Origin: Mycolicibacterium rhodesiae JS60
GTDB taxonomy: Bacteria > Actinomycetota > Actinomycetes > Mycobacteriales > Mycobacteriaceae
Reading direction: 5' to 3'
Length of the DNA: 64,000 nucleotides
Assembly: GCA_000230935.2 (NCBI GenBank)
Contig: AGIQ01000002.1
Coordinates: 496,001 to 560,000 of the forward strand
The notes beneath the pieces were generated by a model, which saw only the letters and a program-made list of their open reading frames with translations, was not told where the DNA came from and did no database searches. Positions 42,366 through 53,061 of the stretch are shown here, in pieces; positions within the stretch are counted from its first letter, which is position 1, and every line of letters begins with the position of its first letter. A program made the translations under genes and the position numbers.

Positions 42366-43660
42366 CAGAGTTCGGCGACCTCGTGTTCGAGCATCTCGGC
42401 CAGCTTGGCCTGCGCGGCGGCGCGTCTCGTCGGGATGTGCTGTGACGGGAACAGGGTGTCGACGGGCTCGTACTCCTTGAGCGTGCGGCGCGCCACCGTC
42501 AGCTTGTGCACCTCGGTGGGACCGTCGGCGATGGCCAGGGACTCCGCACCCACCATCATCTTCACGAACGGCATCTCGTCGGAAACCCCCAGTGCCCCAT
42601 GCAAATGCATGGCCCGTTGCACCACGTCGTGCAAAACCTGCGGCATGGCCACCTTGACCGCGGCGATGTCGCGACGCACCTTCTGGTAGTCGTGGTACTT
42701 GTCGATCTTCCAGGCAGTGCGCAGCACCAGCAGCCGGAACTGTTCGATCTGGATCCAGCTGTCGGCGATCTTCTCCTGCGTCATCTGATAGTCGCCCAAC
42801 GGCCCCATCCGGGTCTTGCGGGACACCGCGCGCTCACACATCATGTCGAAAGCCTTGCGGGCCAGGGCGATCGTGCGCATCGCGTGGTGCACGCGGCCGC
42901 CGCCGAGCCGGGTCTGCGCGATCGCGAACGCCTGCCCCTCGCCGCCGAGCACGTGGTCGGCGGGCACCCGAACGTCGTTGTAGCGGATGTAGCCATGCCC
43001 GGCGCGGTCGTCGGACTCGCCCCCGACCCCGACGTTGCGGATGATTTCGATGCCGGGTGTCTCTGCGGGCACGATGAACAGCGACATCTTCTGGTGGGTG
43101 CGGGCTTGCGGGTTCGTCACCACCATGACGATGAAGAACGAGGCGTTGCGGGCGTTGGAGGAAAACCACTTCTCGCCGTTGATCACCCACTCGTCACCGT
43201 CGCGTTCGGCGTGCGTGGTGAACAGGCCGGGGTCGGAACCGCCGTGCGGCTCGGTCATCGAATAGCACGACGAGATCTCGCCGTTCAGCAGCGGCTGCAG
43301 ATAGCGCTGCTTCTGCTCCTCGGTACCGAACATGGCGAGGATCTCGGCGTTGCCGGAGTCCGGCGCCTGAGACCCGAAAACCGAAGGTGCCCAACGGGAG
43401 CGGCCGACAATCTCGTTCAACAGCGCCAGCTTGACCTGCCCGTAGCCCTGGCCCCCCAGCTCCGGCCCCAGGTGGGCGGCCCACAGCCCTTGGTCGCGGA
43501 CCTGCTGCTGTAGGGGGCGCAGCACCCGTAGCACCTCGGGGTTGGTCTTCTCGTAAGGGTCCAGCGGCGCGAAGTCCAGCGGCTCGAGCTGATCGCGCAT
43601 GAACTCCTCGACCCAGTCGAGCTTCTTCTGATAGTCGGGGTCGGTTTCGAAGTCCCACAT
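42365..43660 (-). CDS. Acyl-CoA dehydrogenase
   Basis: A 431-residue flavoenzyme resembling the ACAD10/11-type branch: WDFETDPDYQKKLDWVEEFM at the N-terminus, FAD-binding CYSMTEPHGGSDPGLFTTHA and NGEKWFSSNARNASFFIVMV, substrate-loop GPLGDYQMTQEKIADSWIQI, and ALGVSDEMPFVKMMVGAESL, IADGPTEVHKLTVARRTLKE near the C-terminus. It oxidises an acyl-CoA to the 2-enoyl-CoA. It is divergent from an enoyl-CoA hydratase-like gene across 61 bases and coupled to a TetR gene downstream, so it is part of a regulated fatty-acid or side-chain degradation cluster. Substrate unknown. Confidence 0.92.
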   Translation of the reverse strand: MWDFETDPDYQKKLDWVEEFMRDQLEPLDFAPLDPYEKTNPEVLRVLRPLQQQVRDQGLWAAHLGPELGGQGYGQVKLALLNEIVGRSRWAPSVFGSQAPDSGNAEILAMFGTEEQKQRYLQPLLNGEISSCYSMTEPHGGSDPGLFTTHAERDGDEWVINGEKWFSSNARNASFFIVMVVTNPQARTHQKMSLFIVPAETPGIEIIRNVGVGGESDDRAGHGYIRYNDVRVPADHVLGGEGQAFAIAQTRLGGGRVHHAMRTIALARKAFDMMCERAVSRKTRMGPLGDYQMTQEKIADSWIQIEQFRLLVLRTAWKIDKYHDYQKVRRDIAAVKVAMPQVLHDVVQRAMHLHGALGVSDEMPFVKMMVGAESLAIADGPTEVHKLTVARRTLKEYEPVDTLFPSQHIPTRRAAAQAKLAEMLEHEVAEL

Positions 43661-43674
43661 GGCGCGATCGTAAC

Positions 43675-43692
43675 TTCATACAGCTGCATTAA
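43675..43692. promoter_or_regulatory. Imperfect palindrome in the divergent acyl-CoA promoter
   Basis: TTCATACAG-CTGCATTAA is an 18-base dyad with 7 of 9 arm positions matching, centred on CAGCTG. It lies 15 bases before the dehydrogenase start and 30 before the hydratase start. A TetR-type site is likely, with the co-transcribed regulator at 41700-42365 as candidate. Confidence 0.5.
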
Positions 43693-43721
43693 TCAACGGG
43701 GCGCGGTCCTATGCTTCCACC

Positions 43722-44522
43722 GTGAGCAACCCGACCACAGTCCGCGTCGACGTCGACGAATCCGGCGTCGCCCTGATCGCTTTCGACGGACCGGATCGGC
43801 TCAACGCGTTCTCCGCCGACACCGCCCGCCAACTCGGCGAGGCCTACCGCCGATGCGACGCGGACGACGCCGTCCGCGCCGTCGTGGTCACCGGTGCGGG
43901 CCGGGCATTCTGCGCCGGTGCCGACATGACCGCCCACGCCGCGGCATTCGAGCGCCCCGAGGACGGATTCAGTGCCTCACCCGTCCAGCCGCCGGCCTGG
44001 CGGGTGCGCAAGCTGGTGATCGCCGCGGTCAACGGGCCCGCCATCGGCATCGGTCTGACCCTGGCGCTGCAATGCGATATCCGGCTGGTCGCGCAGGACG
44101 CCAAGCTGGCCATCCCGCAGGTACGCCGGGGCGTGGTGGGCGACTGCGCGGTGCACTACACGCTCAAGCGCGCCGTCGGCCTGGCCGTGGCCGCCGACGT
44201 CCTGCTCACCGGCCGCACGTTCACCGGCAGCGAGGCTGCCGCATTGGGCATCGCCAGCCGCGCCCTCCCCTCCGATGAGGTGCTGCCAGCGGCGCTGGAC
44301 CTGGCCAGGGATGTGGCCGTCAACGCCAATCCGGCCTCGGTGGCCTACAGCAAGCGACTCCTGTGGGCTGAGACGAACGTCGACGAGGTGGCCGCGCAGG
44401 AGACTACGGTGCACCTGAAACTGATGGGCGGTCCGGACGCGGCCGAGGGGCCGGCCGCTTGGCGGGAGAAACGCCCGCCGGTATGGCATTCCACCGCCAG
44501 CCAGACAGGAGACCCGGCGTGA
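43722..44522 (+). CDS. Enoyl-CoA hydratase/isomerase-family protein
   Basis: A 266-residue crotonase-fold protein from GTG 43722. Oxyanion-hole motifs are present: VVVTGAGRAFCAGADMTAHA and VIAAVNGPAIGIGLTLALQC. At the usual first catalytic Glu (PE in classical hydratases) this protein has Gln (AIPQVRRGVV), and the later PxxGG/Glu region is replaced by GDCAVHY. So it may not be a classic hydratase; isomerase, hydrolase or other crotonase chemistry is possible. It is coupled to the short-chain dehydrogenase by a 4-base overlap. Confidence 0.88.
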   Translation: MSNPTTVRVDVDESGVALIAFDGPDRLNAFSADTARQLGEAYRRCDADDAVRAVVVTGAGRAFCAGADMTAHAAAFERPEDGFSASPVQPPAWRVRKLVIAAVNGPAIGIGLTLALQCDIRLVAQDAKLAIPQVRRGVVGDCAVHYTLKRAVGLAVAADVLLTGRTFTGSEAAALGIASRALPSDEVLPAALDLARDVAVNANPASVAYSKRLLWAETNVDEVAAQETTVHLKLMGGPDAAEGPAAWREKRPPVWHSTASQTGDPA

Positions 44523-45412
44523 GCTCACCGTCCACCACCAGCGACGTCCTCGACGGCATCGACCTGACGGGACGCACCGTGGTGATCACCGGTGCGTCCA
44601 CGGGGCTGGGACTGCAGACCGCGCGGGCGTTGCAGGGCGCCGGGGCGACGATCGTGGCTGCGGTGCGCGATGTCGACAAGACCCGCGAATCCATCGACTG
44701 CGAGACCGTCGCGCTCGAACTCGGCGACCTGCGCTCGGCGCGGGCGGCGGCCGACACGATCGCCGGGCGCCACGACCGCATCGACGTGCTGATCAACAAC
44801 GCCGGGGTGATGGCGCCGCCGCTGTCGCGCACCGCGCAGGGCTACGAAATGCAGCTCGGCACCAACCATCTCGGGCATTTCGTGCTGACCACGGGACTGG
44901 CCGACCGCTTCGTGGACGGCACCCGCATCGTCAACCTGAGCAGCCGCGGACACCAGCTCAGCGGAATCCGGTGGCACGACCCCAACTACGACGACGAGAG
45001 CGCCTACGACAAGTGGCAGGCCTACGGCCAGAGCAAGACCGCCAATGTGTTGTTCACCGTCGAGGCGCAGCGGCGCTGGGGCCCGCGCGGCGTGCATTCC
45101 TTCGCCGTGCATCCCGGCGTCGTCTACACCGACCTGGCCCGGCACATGACCCGCGACGATTTCAGCGAGGGTGGCACCCTGGCCAACCTCGAGGTGACCG
45201 ACGTCGCCCACGGTGCGGCCACCACGGTGTGGGCTGCGACCAGCCCCGACCTCGACGGGCTCGGCGGGCGCTACCTGGAGGACTGCCGCATCGCCGATCC
45301 GCAGGTGGACGGCATCGAGGGCGGGTATGCGGCCTGGGCCGTCGACCCCGAGCAGGCGGCCCGGCTGTGGGAGTGGTCGCAGCGCCAAGCCGAACTTAAC
45401 TTGGATGGCTAA
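44519..45412 (+). CDS. Short-chain dehydrogenase/reductase (retinol-dehydrogenase-like)
   Basis: A 297-residue SDR from GTG 44519, overlapping the crotonase stop. Cofactor motif VVITGASTGLGLQTARALQ, LDVLINNAG-type motif RIDVLINNAGVMAPPLS, catalytic Ser in RIVNLSSRGHQ and YxxxK as AYGQSKTANVLFTVEA. The R-rich region after the Gly motif (VRDVDKTRE) suggests NADP. The longer size and extra segment IRWHDPNYDDESAYDKWQAY fit the RDH11-14-like group. Substrate unknown; context suggests a hydroxyacyl or lipid-derived compound. Confidence 0.9.
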   Translation: MSSPSTTSDVLDGIDLTGRTVVITGASTGLGLQTARALQGAGATIVAAVRDVDKTRESIDCETVALELGDLRSARAAADTIAGRHDRIDVLINNAGVMAPPLSRTAQGYEMQLGTNHLGHFVLTTGLADRFVDGTRIVNLSSRGHQLSGIRWHDPNYDDESAYDKWQAYGQSKTANVLFTVEAQRRWGPRGVHSFAVHPGVVYTDLARHMTRDDFSEGGTLANLEVTDVAHGAATTVWAATSPDLDGLGGRYLEDCRIADPQVDGIEGGYAAWAVDPEQAARLWEWSQRQAELNLDG

Positions 45413-45418
45413 CCTGCA

Positions 45419-46027
45419 GTGGTGGCCATCGACGTTCGTCCAACCCGCAAGGCCGACATCCCCGCGCTAGCGCGGGTGATGGCGCGGGCTTTTCACGACG
45501 ACCCCGTGATGGCGTGGGTGCAACCCGACGCCGCGCGTCGCAAGGCAGCGCTGCCCGGACTGTTCAGTGCCCTGACCCGTCACCACTTTCTGGCAGGTCG
45601 CGGCACCGAGGTGGCAGCGTCCGACGACGGGGTGGGCGCCGCAGCGCTGTGGGATCCGCCCGGTCGGTGGACGCAGTCCCCGCGCGAGCAGCTCGCGATG
45701 CTGCCCGGCGTGATGCGCGCCTTTCGGGGCCGGCTGGCGGCCGCGCGGACGGTCACCGACATGATGAAGGCCAATCATCCCGAGGAACCGCACTGGTATC
45801 TGGCCATGATCGGCAGTGACCCGATGGTGCGGGGCGGCGGGTTCGGGCGCGCCCTCATGCAGTCCCGGCTGGATCGGTGCGACGCCGAATACGCGCCTGC
45901 CTATCTGGAATCCAGCAACCCCGACAACATCCCGTACTACGAGCGGTTCGGCTTCGAGGTGACCGGCGAACTCACGCTGCCCGAAGGCGGGCCGTCGCTG
46001 TGGCCGATGTGGCGGGCGCCGCGCTAA
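45419..46027 (+). CDS. GNAT-family N-acetyltransferase
   Basis: A 202-residue protein from GTG 45419 (another GTG at 45422). Acetyl-CoA-binding motif: WYLAMIGSDPMVRGGGFGRA, then LESSNPDNIPYYERFGFEVT, typical of GNAT proteins with a single domain. N-terminal: VRPTRKADIPALARVMARAF. Acceptor unknown. It follows the SDR gene by 6 bases and may be co-transcribed, though its chemistry is not obviously linked to acyl-CoA breakdown. Confidence 0.88.
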   Translation: MVAIDVRPTRKADIPALARVMARAFHDDPVMAWVQPDAARRKAALPGLFSALTRHHFLAGRGTEVAASDDGVGAAALWDPPGRWTQSPREQLAMLPGVMRAFRGRLAAARTVTDMMKANHPEEPHWYLAMIGSDPMVRGGGFGRALMQSRLDRCDAEYAPAYLESSNPDNIPYYERFGFEVTGELTLPEGGPSLWPMWRAPR

Positions 46028-46238
46028 CCGGCCGCCGTGGGTGCGCTGTTTCCTGAGCGTTTGCTGGTCGCTTGGAAATACTTGAATTCAAGATGTTCAA
46101 AACTGCGCATCGCACGTTCCTGATTGTGATAATCGGGCCGGGTGCAAAACGGGTCATGGCGGGTCCCCCGGAGGGGAGGGGATCGGCCGTGATCTGGTTC
46201 TTTTCGATGCACAAGGCGTATTTCCAGCGGTGAACGCC

Positions 46239-48371
<2,133 letters not shown>

Positions 48372-48525
48372 GTGGACTCCCTACGAATTGACGGGCTGGA
48401 CTGTGCGGCATACCCAGGAACCGGCGATACCAAATCTATGCGCAGGGTTTGTGACTGTCGCGACAATTCGGCTCACGGAGTTGCGTCGTGGCCGCGGCGC
48501 CCCTTGGTGCGGCGCCCCTCACCAC

Positions 48526-49230
48526 TCACAGGCTTCCCTCGCCGGGCCGGGTGTAGCGAAGGTAGACGTAGTCCTCGACCGTCACGACGTGGCCCAGCGT
48601 CATGCGCGCGGGCGCTGTGAGTGTTTGCGCGCCCGGGCGGTCGATGGCGGCGGTGGCGGCCAGGGTAGGGGAGATCGTGAGGCACATCTCGTCGACGAGG
48701 TCGTTGGCCACGAGTTCGTCGAGCAGGGTGGGGCCGCCTTCGCACAGGATCCGGCGCATGCCGCCGGCCTGCAGAGTGCTTATTGCGGCGGCGACGTTGA
48801 CCGCGGTGTCGCCGGCGATCACCAGGTCGGCGTGGTCGCGCACTTCGGGGTGGGTGTGCGCCAGGTGCGCGGTGGTGACCAGGATGGGCCGCTGCTTGGG
48901 ATTGGCGAACAGTGCTGCGGGAACGTGGCCGGTGTGGGTCACCACCGCGATGGGCGGAGCGGACTCGAGGCCCCAGCGTTCCCAGCGCTCGACGCACTGG
49001 TCGGCGGTCAGCCGGACCGGGCCGTACCCTTCGGCCCGCACGGTTCCCGCCCCGACCAGCACCACGTCGGCGAATCCACGCAAGGCCAGTAGCAGATTCT
49101 GATCGTTCGCATCCGACAGCGGCCCCGCTCGTCCGCCGAATGCGGCCGCGCCGTCCAGCGACATGATCATGTTGACCCGGACCCCGTCGGGCGGGTCACG
49201 GTAGAGCGGCACCAGTTCGTCGAAAATCAT
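48526..49230 (-). CDS. Pyrimidine reductase-family protein (RibD C-terminal domain)
   Basis: A 234-residue protein: VRVNMIMSLDGAAAFGGRAG, FADVVLVGAGTVRAEGYGPV, and GGMRRILCEGGPTLLDELVA are the hallmarks of the RibD-C / dihydrofolate-reductase-like fold. It lacks the deaminase half of RibD. Related mycobacterial proteins (Rv2671 type) reduce a riboflavin pathway intermediate or dihydrofolate and can affect antifolate sensitivity; this link is by family only. ATG 49230 overlaps the stop of the HAD gene (ATGA). Confidence 0.9.
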   Translation of the reverse strand: MIFDELVPLYRDPPDGVRVNMIMSLDGAAAFGGRAGPLSDANDQNLLLALRGFADVVLVGAGTVRAEGYGPVRLTADQCVERWERWGLESAPPIAVVTHTGHVPAALFANPKQRPILVTTAHLAHTHPEVRDHADLVIAGDTAVNVAAAISTLQAGGMRRILCEGGPTLLDELVANDLVDEMCLTISPTLAATAAIDRPGAQTLTAPARMTLGHVVTVEDYVYLRYTRPGEGSL

Positions 49231-49904
49231 GGGCGCTCGGTCAGCGCGGCGATCGGAGAGTCGTCAAGGTGCTCGCACAGGTCCTGGGCATCGTCGAAAA
49301 TCGCTGCTGCTCCAGCACTTTCGAGCTCACCGCGCGATACTCCGCCGGATAGCACGGCGATGCAGGGGACCCCGGCGCGAGTGCTGGCCTCGACGTCCCA
49401 GACGGTGTCGCCGACGAACACGGCGCGCTCGGCGCTCACGCCGGCCTTCTCGAGAGCGACGTTGACGATGTCGGGTCTGGGCTTGGCCTGTTCGACGTCC
49501 TCGGAGGAGGTGATGGCCGATACCAGGTCATCGCAGGACAGGGTCGCGCGCAGCATCGCCAGTTCGTTCTCCGGAGCCGACGTAGCCAGCACGACCTGCA
49601 GCTTCGCCTCGGCCACCCGTTGCAGCAGCTGACGTGCGCCGGGCAGGGCCGCCAGCAGCTCAGCGCCGGCCTCGTAGTAGCGGGTGTGTAAGTCCTTGAG
49701 CCGCTTCTGCACATCCTCGTCAGCGCCCTTGGAGAGCTCGTCGACCAGAGCGGAACCGTCCATCCCGATCGAGCGGTGGATGTGCCACGCCTCGACGGGC
49801 AGGCCCGCCTCGTGGAAGGCCCGTTGCCAGGCGTGAACGTGGAGGTAATTCGAGTCGACGAGGGTGCCGTCGATGTCGAAGAGCACAGCGGGCCGGGGGT
49901 CCAT
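49227..49904 (-). CDS. HAD-superfamily phosphatase
   Basis: A 225-residue protein starting at ATG 49904 (MDPRPAVLFDIDGTLVDSNY). Motif I DIDGTLVDS with nucleophile Asp10 and acid Asp12, motif II VVLATSAPENE, Lys in VEQAKPRPDIVNVAL, and motif III VFVGDTVWDVEAS. The cap is the small helical type found in beta-phosphoglucomutase and phosphoglycolate phosphatases. Substrate unknown. It is coupled to the reductase gene, suggesting a sugar- or pyrimidine-phosphate role (inference). Confidence 0.9.
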   Translation of the reverse strand: MDPRPAVLFDIDGTLVDSNYLHVHAWQRAFHEAGLPVEAWHIHRSIGMDGSALVDELSKGADEDVQKRLKDLHTRYYEAGAELLAALPGARQLLQRVAEAKLQVVLATSAPENELAMLRATLSCDDLVSAITSSEDVEQAKPRPDIVNVALEKAGVSAERAVFVGDTVWDVEASTRAGVPCIAVLSGGVSRGELESAGAAAIFDDAQDLCEHLDDSPIAALTERP

Positions 49905-49974
49905 GGGGGTCGTATACCCGTTTGCTGACCGCGAAACATCCTGTCTATCAGGTACTTCAGCAGTCGCAGAACTC

Positions 49975-50694
49975 TCAGGACGTGGATGTGTCCACGTCTT
50001 CGTCGGCAGCGGCGTCGCCCTCGTCCTCGGGCTGCCAGGCATCGACGCCGATCGTGATCATCCGCAGTTGTTTGGCCGCCGTGCGCTTGATCTCGTCGAG
50101 TGCGGCCGCGTCGTGGGCGTCTTCGATCGCCTCGGCGATGATGATCATCGAATTCACGAACAGGCTGGCCAAGATGTTGAGGTCCTCGGTGCTCCAGGTG
50201 TTCAGACCGGGAAACCGGGCCAGGTCGGTGGCCAGCTCCGAGGTGATCAGCCGGATCTCGGTGCGGATCGCGTACCGCAGCACCGTCACACCGCTGGACC
50301 GTTCGCGCCCGATGAACCGCCAATGCTCGCGCTGTTCGGCCACCCCGGCGACCAGGATCTCCACCGTCGACTCGATCACCCGCGTCGGGTCCAGCTTCCC
50401 CGCGCGAGCACTGCGCAGCATCTCCCGCAGCGTGCGGAACGACTCGTCGATGAGCACCAGGCCGAGGGCCTCCATCGACTCGAAATGCCGGTAGAACGCG
50501 GCGGGCACGATACCCGCCTCCCGGGTGACTTCGCGCAGGCTGAGACCGCTGAAGCTGCGCTCGTCCAGCAGCTTCAGCGCGGCAGCGATGATCGCCCGGC
50601 GGGTGGCCTCTTTGCGCTCCTCGCGCGAGGGTGTCTCCCGCGAGCGAGACCTGCTCGAGCGCTCACGGCGTGAGATCGGCGTACGACTGTTCAC
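49975..50694 (-). CDS. TetR-family regulator of the desaturase operon
   Basis: A 239-residue protein; GTG 50694 (MNSRTPISRRERSSRSRSRE) is chosen since upstream residues are not TetR-like and the operator-like dyad at 50689-50704 covers this codon. N-terminal Arg/Ser-rich tail, then ATRRAIIAAALKLLDERSFS and LREVTREAGIVPAAFYRHFE. The ligand domain has FVNSMIIIAEAIEDAHDAAA, and the C-terminus is acidic (EDEGDAAADEDVDTSTS). It is divergent from the ferredoxin reductase / desaturase pair, an arrangement conserved in mycobacteria, where it represses unsaturated fatty acid synthesis. Here that role is inferred. Confidence 0.9.
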   Translation of the reverse strand: MNSRTPISRRERSSRSRSRETPSREERKEATRRAIIAAALKLLDERSFSGLSLREVTREAGIVPAAFYRHFESMEALGLVLIDESFRTLREMLRSARAGKLDPTRVIESTVEILVAGVAEQREHWRFIGRERSSGVTVLRYAIRTEIRLITSELATDLARFPGLNTWSTEDLNILASLFVNSMIIIAEAIEDAHDAAALDEIKRTAAKQLRMITIGVDAWQPEDEGDAAADEDVDTSTS

Positions 50695-50704
50695 TGTTGT
50701 GAAC
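50689..50704. promoter_or_regulatory. Perfect dyad GTTCAC-N4-GTGAAC, probable TetR operator
   Basis: GTTCACTGTTGTGAAC has 6-bp perfect arms and covers the GTG start of the TetR gene; a lone half-site GTTCAC recurs at 50767-50772 just inside the reductase gene. It lies in the divergent control region between the regulator and the desaturase operon. Confidence 0.65.
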
Positions 50705-50764
50705 GCTACCACACTCTGGCCTAAGTCCTTGACGACGTGCACTTTCACCAGCAACGGTATACAT

Positions 50765-51811
50765 ATGTTCACTCAAACTCTGACCAAGAAGGTGCTCCGC
50801 TCGCCGCTGGTCGATCTGCTCACCGGTCCGCACGGCGTCGACCGGTACACCGAGCTGGTGGACCCGACCTGGACCACTGACGCCCGGGCCAAGGTGGTCG
50901 ACGTACGACGGACCACCCCGCGCAGCGTCACCCTCTTCCTTGCCCCGAATGCGGCCGTCGCCGGCTACCGCGCCGGCCAACACCTGAACGTGACGGTGGA
51001 GATCGACGGCCGCCGCCACACCCGCTGCTACTCGCCGGCCGGCGCCGAAGGCTCGTCGCTCATCGAGCTGACGATCGGCTGCCACGACGGCGGCCTGGTG
51101 TCGGGCCACCTCTACCGGCACGCCCGCCCCGGCATGGTCGTCGGGCTCTCGGAACCGGCAGGCGACTTCGTGATGTCCGACCGCAGGCCCCGGCGCATTC
51201 TGTTCGTCTCCGGCGGCAGCGGGATCACCCCGGTGATGTCCATGCTGCGCACCCTGCATGCCGAGAACTTCGACGGCGACGTGGCCTTCATCCACTACGC
51301 CCGCACGCCGGAGGACGCGTGTTACCGAGCCGAGCTCGCGGCCATGCCGTACCGGGTCCTGCACGGCTACACCCGCTCGCCCGGCGGCGAGCTCACCGGC
51401 CGCTTCGGGCCGCAACACCTGCAGAGCGCCATGGCCGATCCTGACGCGGTGTACGTCTGTGGACCACCGGCTCTCGTCGAGGCGGTGCGGGAGCACTGCA
51501 GCGAAGTGTCGGCCGAGAGCTTCGTCCCGATGCCGTTCGTCGTTCCGGATACTCCGTCGGGCGGTCGAATCACCTTCCGGGACAGCGCAATCGACACAGA
51601 GGACGACGGGCGTCCCCTGCTGGACCAGGCCGAGGACGCCGGGCTGAACCCCACCAGCGGATGCCGGATGGGCATCTGCCATACCTGCACCCGCCGCAAG
51701 CATCGCGGCGCCGTGCGCAACGTGACCACCGGCGCGGTATCGACCGCCGACGAGGAGGACGTGCAGATCTGCGTGTCCGTTCCCGTGGGCGACGTCGAGA
51801 TCGCGCTGTGA
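50765..51811 (+). CDS. Ferredoxin reductase with C-terminal 2Fe-2S domain, desaturase partner
   Basis: A 348-residue electron-transfer protein from ATG 50765. FAD domain: RAGQHLNVTVEIDGRRHTRC with RxYS-like RCYSPAG. NAD(P) domain: ILFVSGGSGITPVMSMLRTL and DAVYVCGPPALVEAVREHC. Plant-type ferredoxin domain: GLNPTSGCRMGICHTCTRRK then DVQICVSVPVGDVE, giving the four Cys. It passes electrons from NAD(P)H to the desaturase encoded 17 bases downstream, as Rv3230c does for DesA3. Confidence 0.93.
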   Translation: MFTQTLTKKVLRSPLVDLLTGPHGVDRYTELVDPTWTTDARAKVVDVRRTTPRSVTLFLAPNAAVAGYRAGQHLNVTVEIDGRRHTRCYSPAGAEGSSLIELTIGCHDGGLVSGHLYRHARPGMVVGLSEPAGDFVMSDRRPRRILFVSGGSGITPVMSMLRTLHAENFDGDVAFIHYARTPEDACYRAELAAMPYRVLHGYTRSPGGELTGRFGPQHLQSAMADPDAVYVCGPPALVEAVREHCSEVSAESFVPMPFVVPDTPSGGRITFRDSAIDTEDDGRPLLDQAEDAGLNPTSGCRMGICHTCTRRKHRGAVRNVTTGAVSTADEEDVQICVSVPVGDVEIAL

Positions 51812-51827
51812 GACGAAAGGGAAAACC

Positions 51828-52925
51828 ATGACCCCCCAACCCATCACACTGACACCCGAGCAGGCCGACGCATTCGGCCGCGAGCTCGACGCCATCAGGG
51901 ACCGCGTGATCAACGACCTCGGCCAGACCGACGTCGACTACATCCGCCGCGTCATCAAGGCGCAGCGCGCCATGGAAATCGGCGGGCGGGCACTGTTGTT
52001 TGCAGGCATCTTCCCGCCGGCCTGGCTGGCCGGCACCGCGCTCCTGGCGGTCTCGAAGATCCTCGACAACATGGAGATCGGCCACAACATCATGCACGGG
52101 CAGTACGAGTGGACCGGTGATCCAGCCTTGCGCGGCCGCACCTTCGAGTGGGACACGGCCTGCCCGGCCGACCAATGGCGGCACTCGCACAACTTCTCCC
52201 ACCACACGTTCACCAACATCGTCGGGATGGACCGCGACGTGGGTTACGGCATCCTGCGGATGAGCCCCGATCAGCGTTGGCATCCCTATTACCTGGGCAA
52301 CCCGGTCTACGCCTTCCTGCTCATGGTGCTGTTCCAGTACGGCGTCGCATTGCACGAGCTGGAGACCGAACGCATCCGCTCCGGCGAGATCTCGCTGTCC
52401 GACAAGCGCGAGGTGCTCCGCGAGATCTGGCACAAGACCCGCCGCCAGCTCCTCAAGGACTACGTCGCCTTCCCGCTGCTGGCCGGACCGATGGCACCGT
52501 TTGTCTTCACTGGCAACCTGACGGCCAACCTGATCCGTAACGTGTGGTCCTACGCGATCATCTTCTGCGGTCATTTCCCGGACGGCACACAGGAATTCAC
52601 CGTCGAGGAAACCCGCAATGAATCTCGCGGCCAGTGGTACTTCCGCCAGATCCTCGGCTCGGCCAACCTGACCGGCGGCAAGCTCTTCCACCTGCTGTCG
52701 GGCAACCTGTCCCACCAGATCGAACACCACCTGTTCCCGGATGTGCCGGCGCGCCGCTACGCCGAGATGGCCCCGCGTGTTCGCGAGGCGTGCGAGCGCT
52801 ACGGTGTCCCGTACAACGCGGGCCCGCTGCCCAAACAGTTCGCCACCGTGGTCCGCAAGATCGTCAGGCTGGCGTTGCCGACCAGGCAGGCCCGCGAGAC
52901 AGCCGAACTGGTCTCGGCGGCCTGA
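51828..52925 (+). CDS. desA3: Membrane acyl-CoA desaturase, DesA3-type
   Basis: A 365-residue di-iron desaturase. The three His boxes are clear: GHNIMHGQYEW (about 85-95), HSHNFSHHTFTN (119-130) and LSHQIEHHLFPDVPAR near 300. Hydrophobic segments near 55-80 and 160-245 fit the four-helix membrane topology. It introduces a cis double bond (delta-9) into stearoyl-CoA to make oleate. It works with the reductase just upstream, under the TetR regulator. Ribosome site GAAAGGG precedes ATG 51828. The next gene begins the metal-related region. Confidence 0.92.
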   Translation: MTPQPITLTPEQADAFGRELDAIRDRVINDLGQTDVDYIRRVIKAQRAMEIGGRALLFAGIFPPAWLAGTALLAVSKILDNMEIGHNIMHGQYEWTGDPALRGRTFEWDTACPADQWRHSHNFSHHTFTNIVGMDRDVGYGILRMSPDQRWHPYYLGNPVYAFLLMVLFQYGVALHELETERIRSGEISLSDKREVLREIWHKTRRQLLKDYVAFPLLAGPMAPFVFTGNLTANLIRNVWSYAIIFCGHFPDGTQEFTVEETRNESRGQWYFRQILGSANLTGGKLFHLLSGNLSHQIEHHLFPDVPARRYAEMAPRVREACERYGVPYNAGPLPKQFATVVRKIVRLALPTRQARETAELVSAA

Positions 52926-53061
52926 TCGACCCACTCACGCCTGACTGTCGAGTGACAGAACACTGGCAACGCTGTTGCCGATCTGGCATCTGAACGTTAT
53001 GCGGTGCTGCTCGCACCGAACGGGTCGCTATGTCACGGTCGATGCTGTGGATGTCAAAGAC

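Noticed and set aside
46080..46091. CTTGAATTCAAG palindrome as an operator
   Set aside because: Short, contains a common restriction-type core, and lies between convergent gene ends with no nearby start codon.
45972..46214. Minus-strand 80-residue frame between GNAT and treX genes
   Set aside because: No ribosome site, overlaps the GNAT gene, composition not protein-like beyond the overlap.
52965..52979. GGCAAC-GCT-GTTGCC hairpin after the desaturase as a terminator
   Set aside because: Six-base stem only and no supporting context; may be chance.
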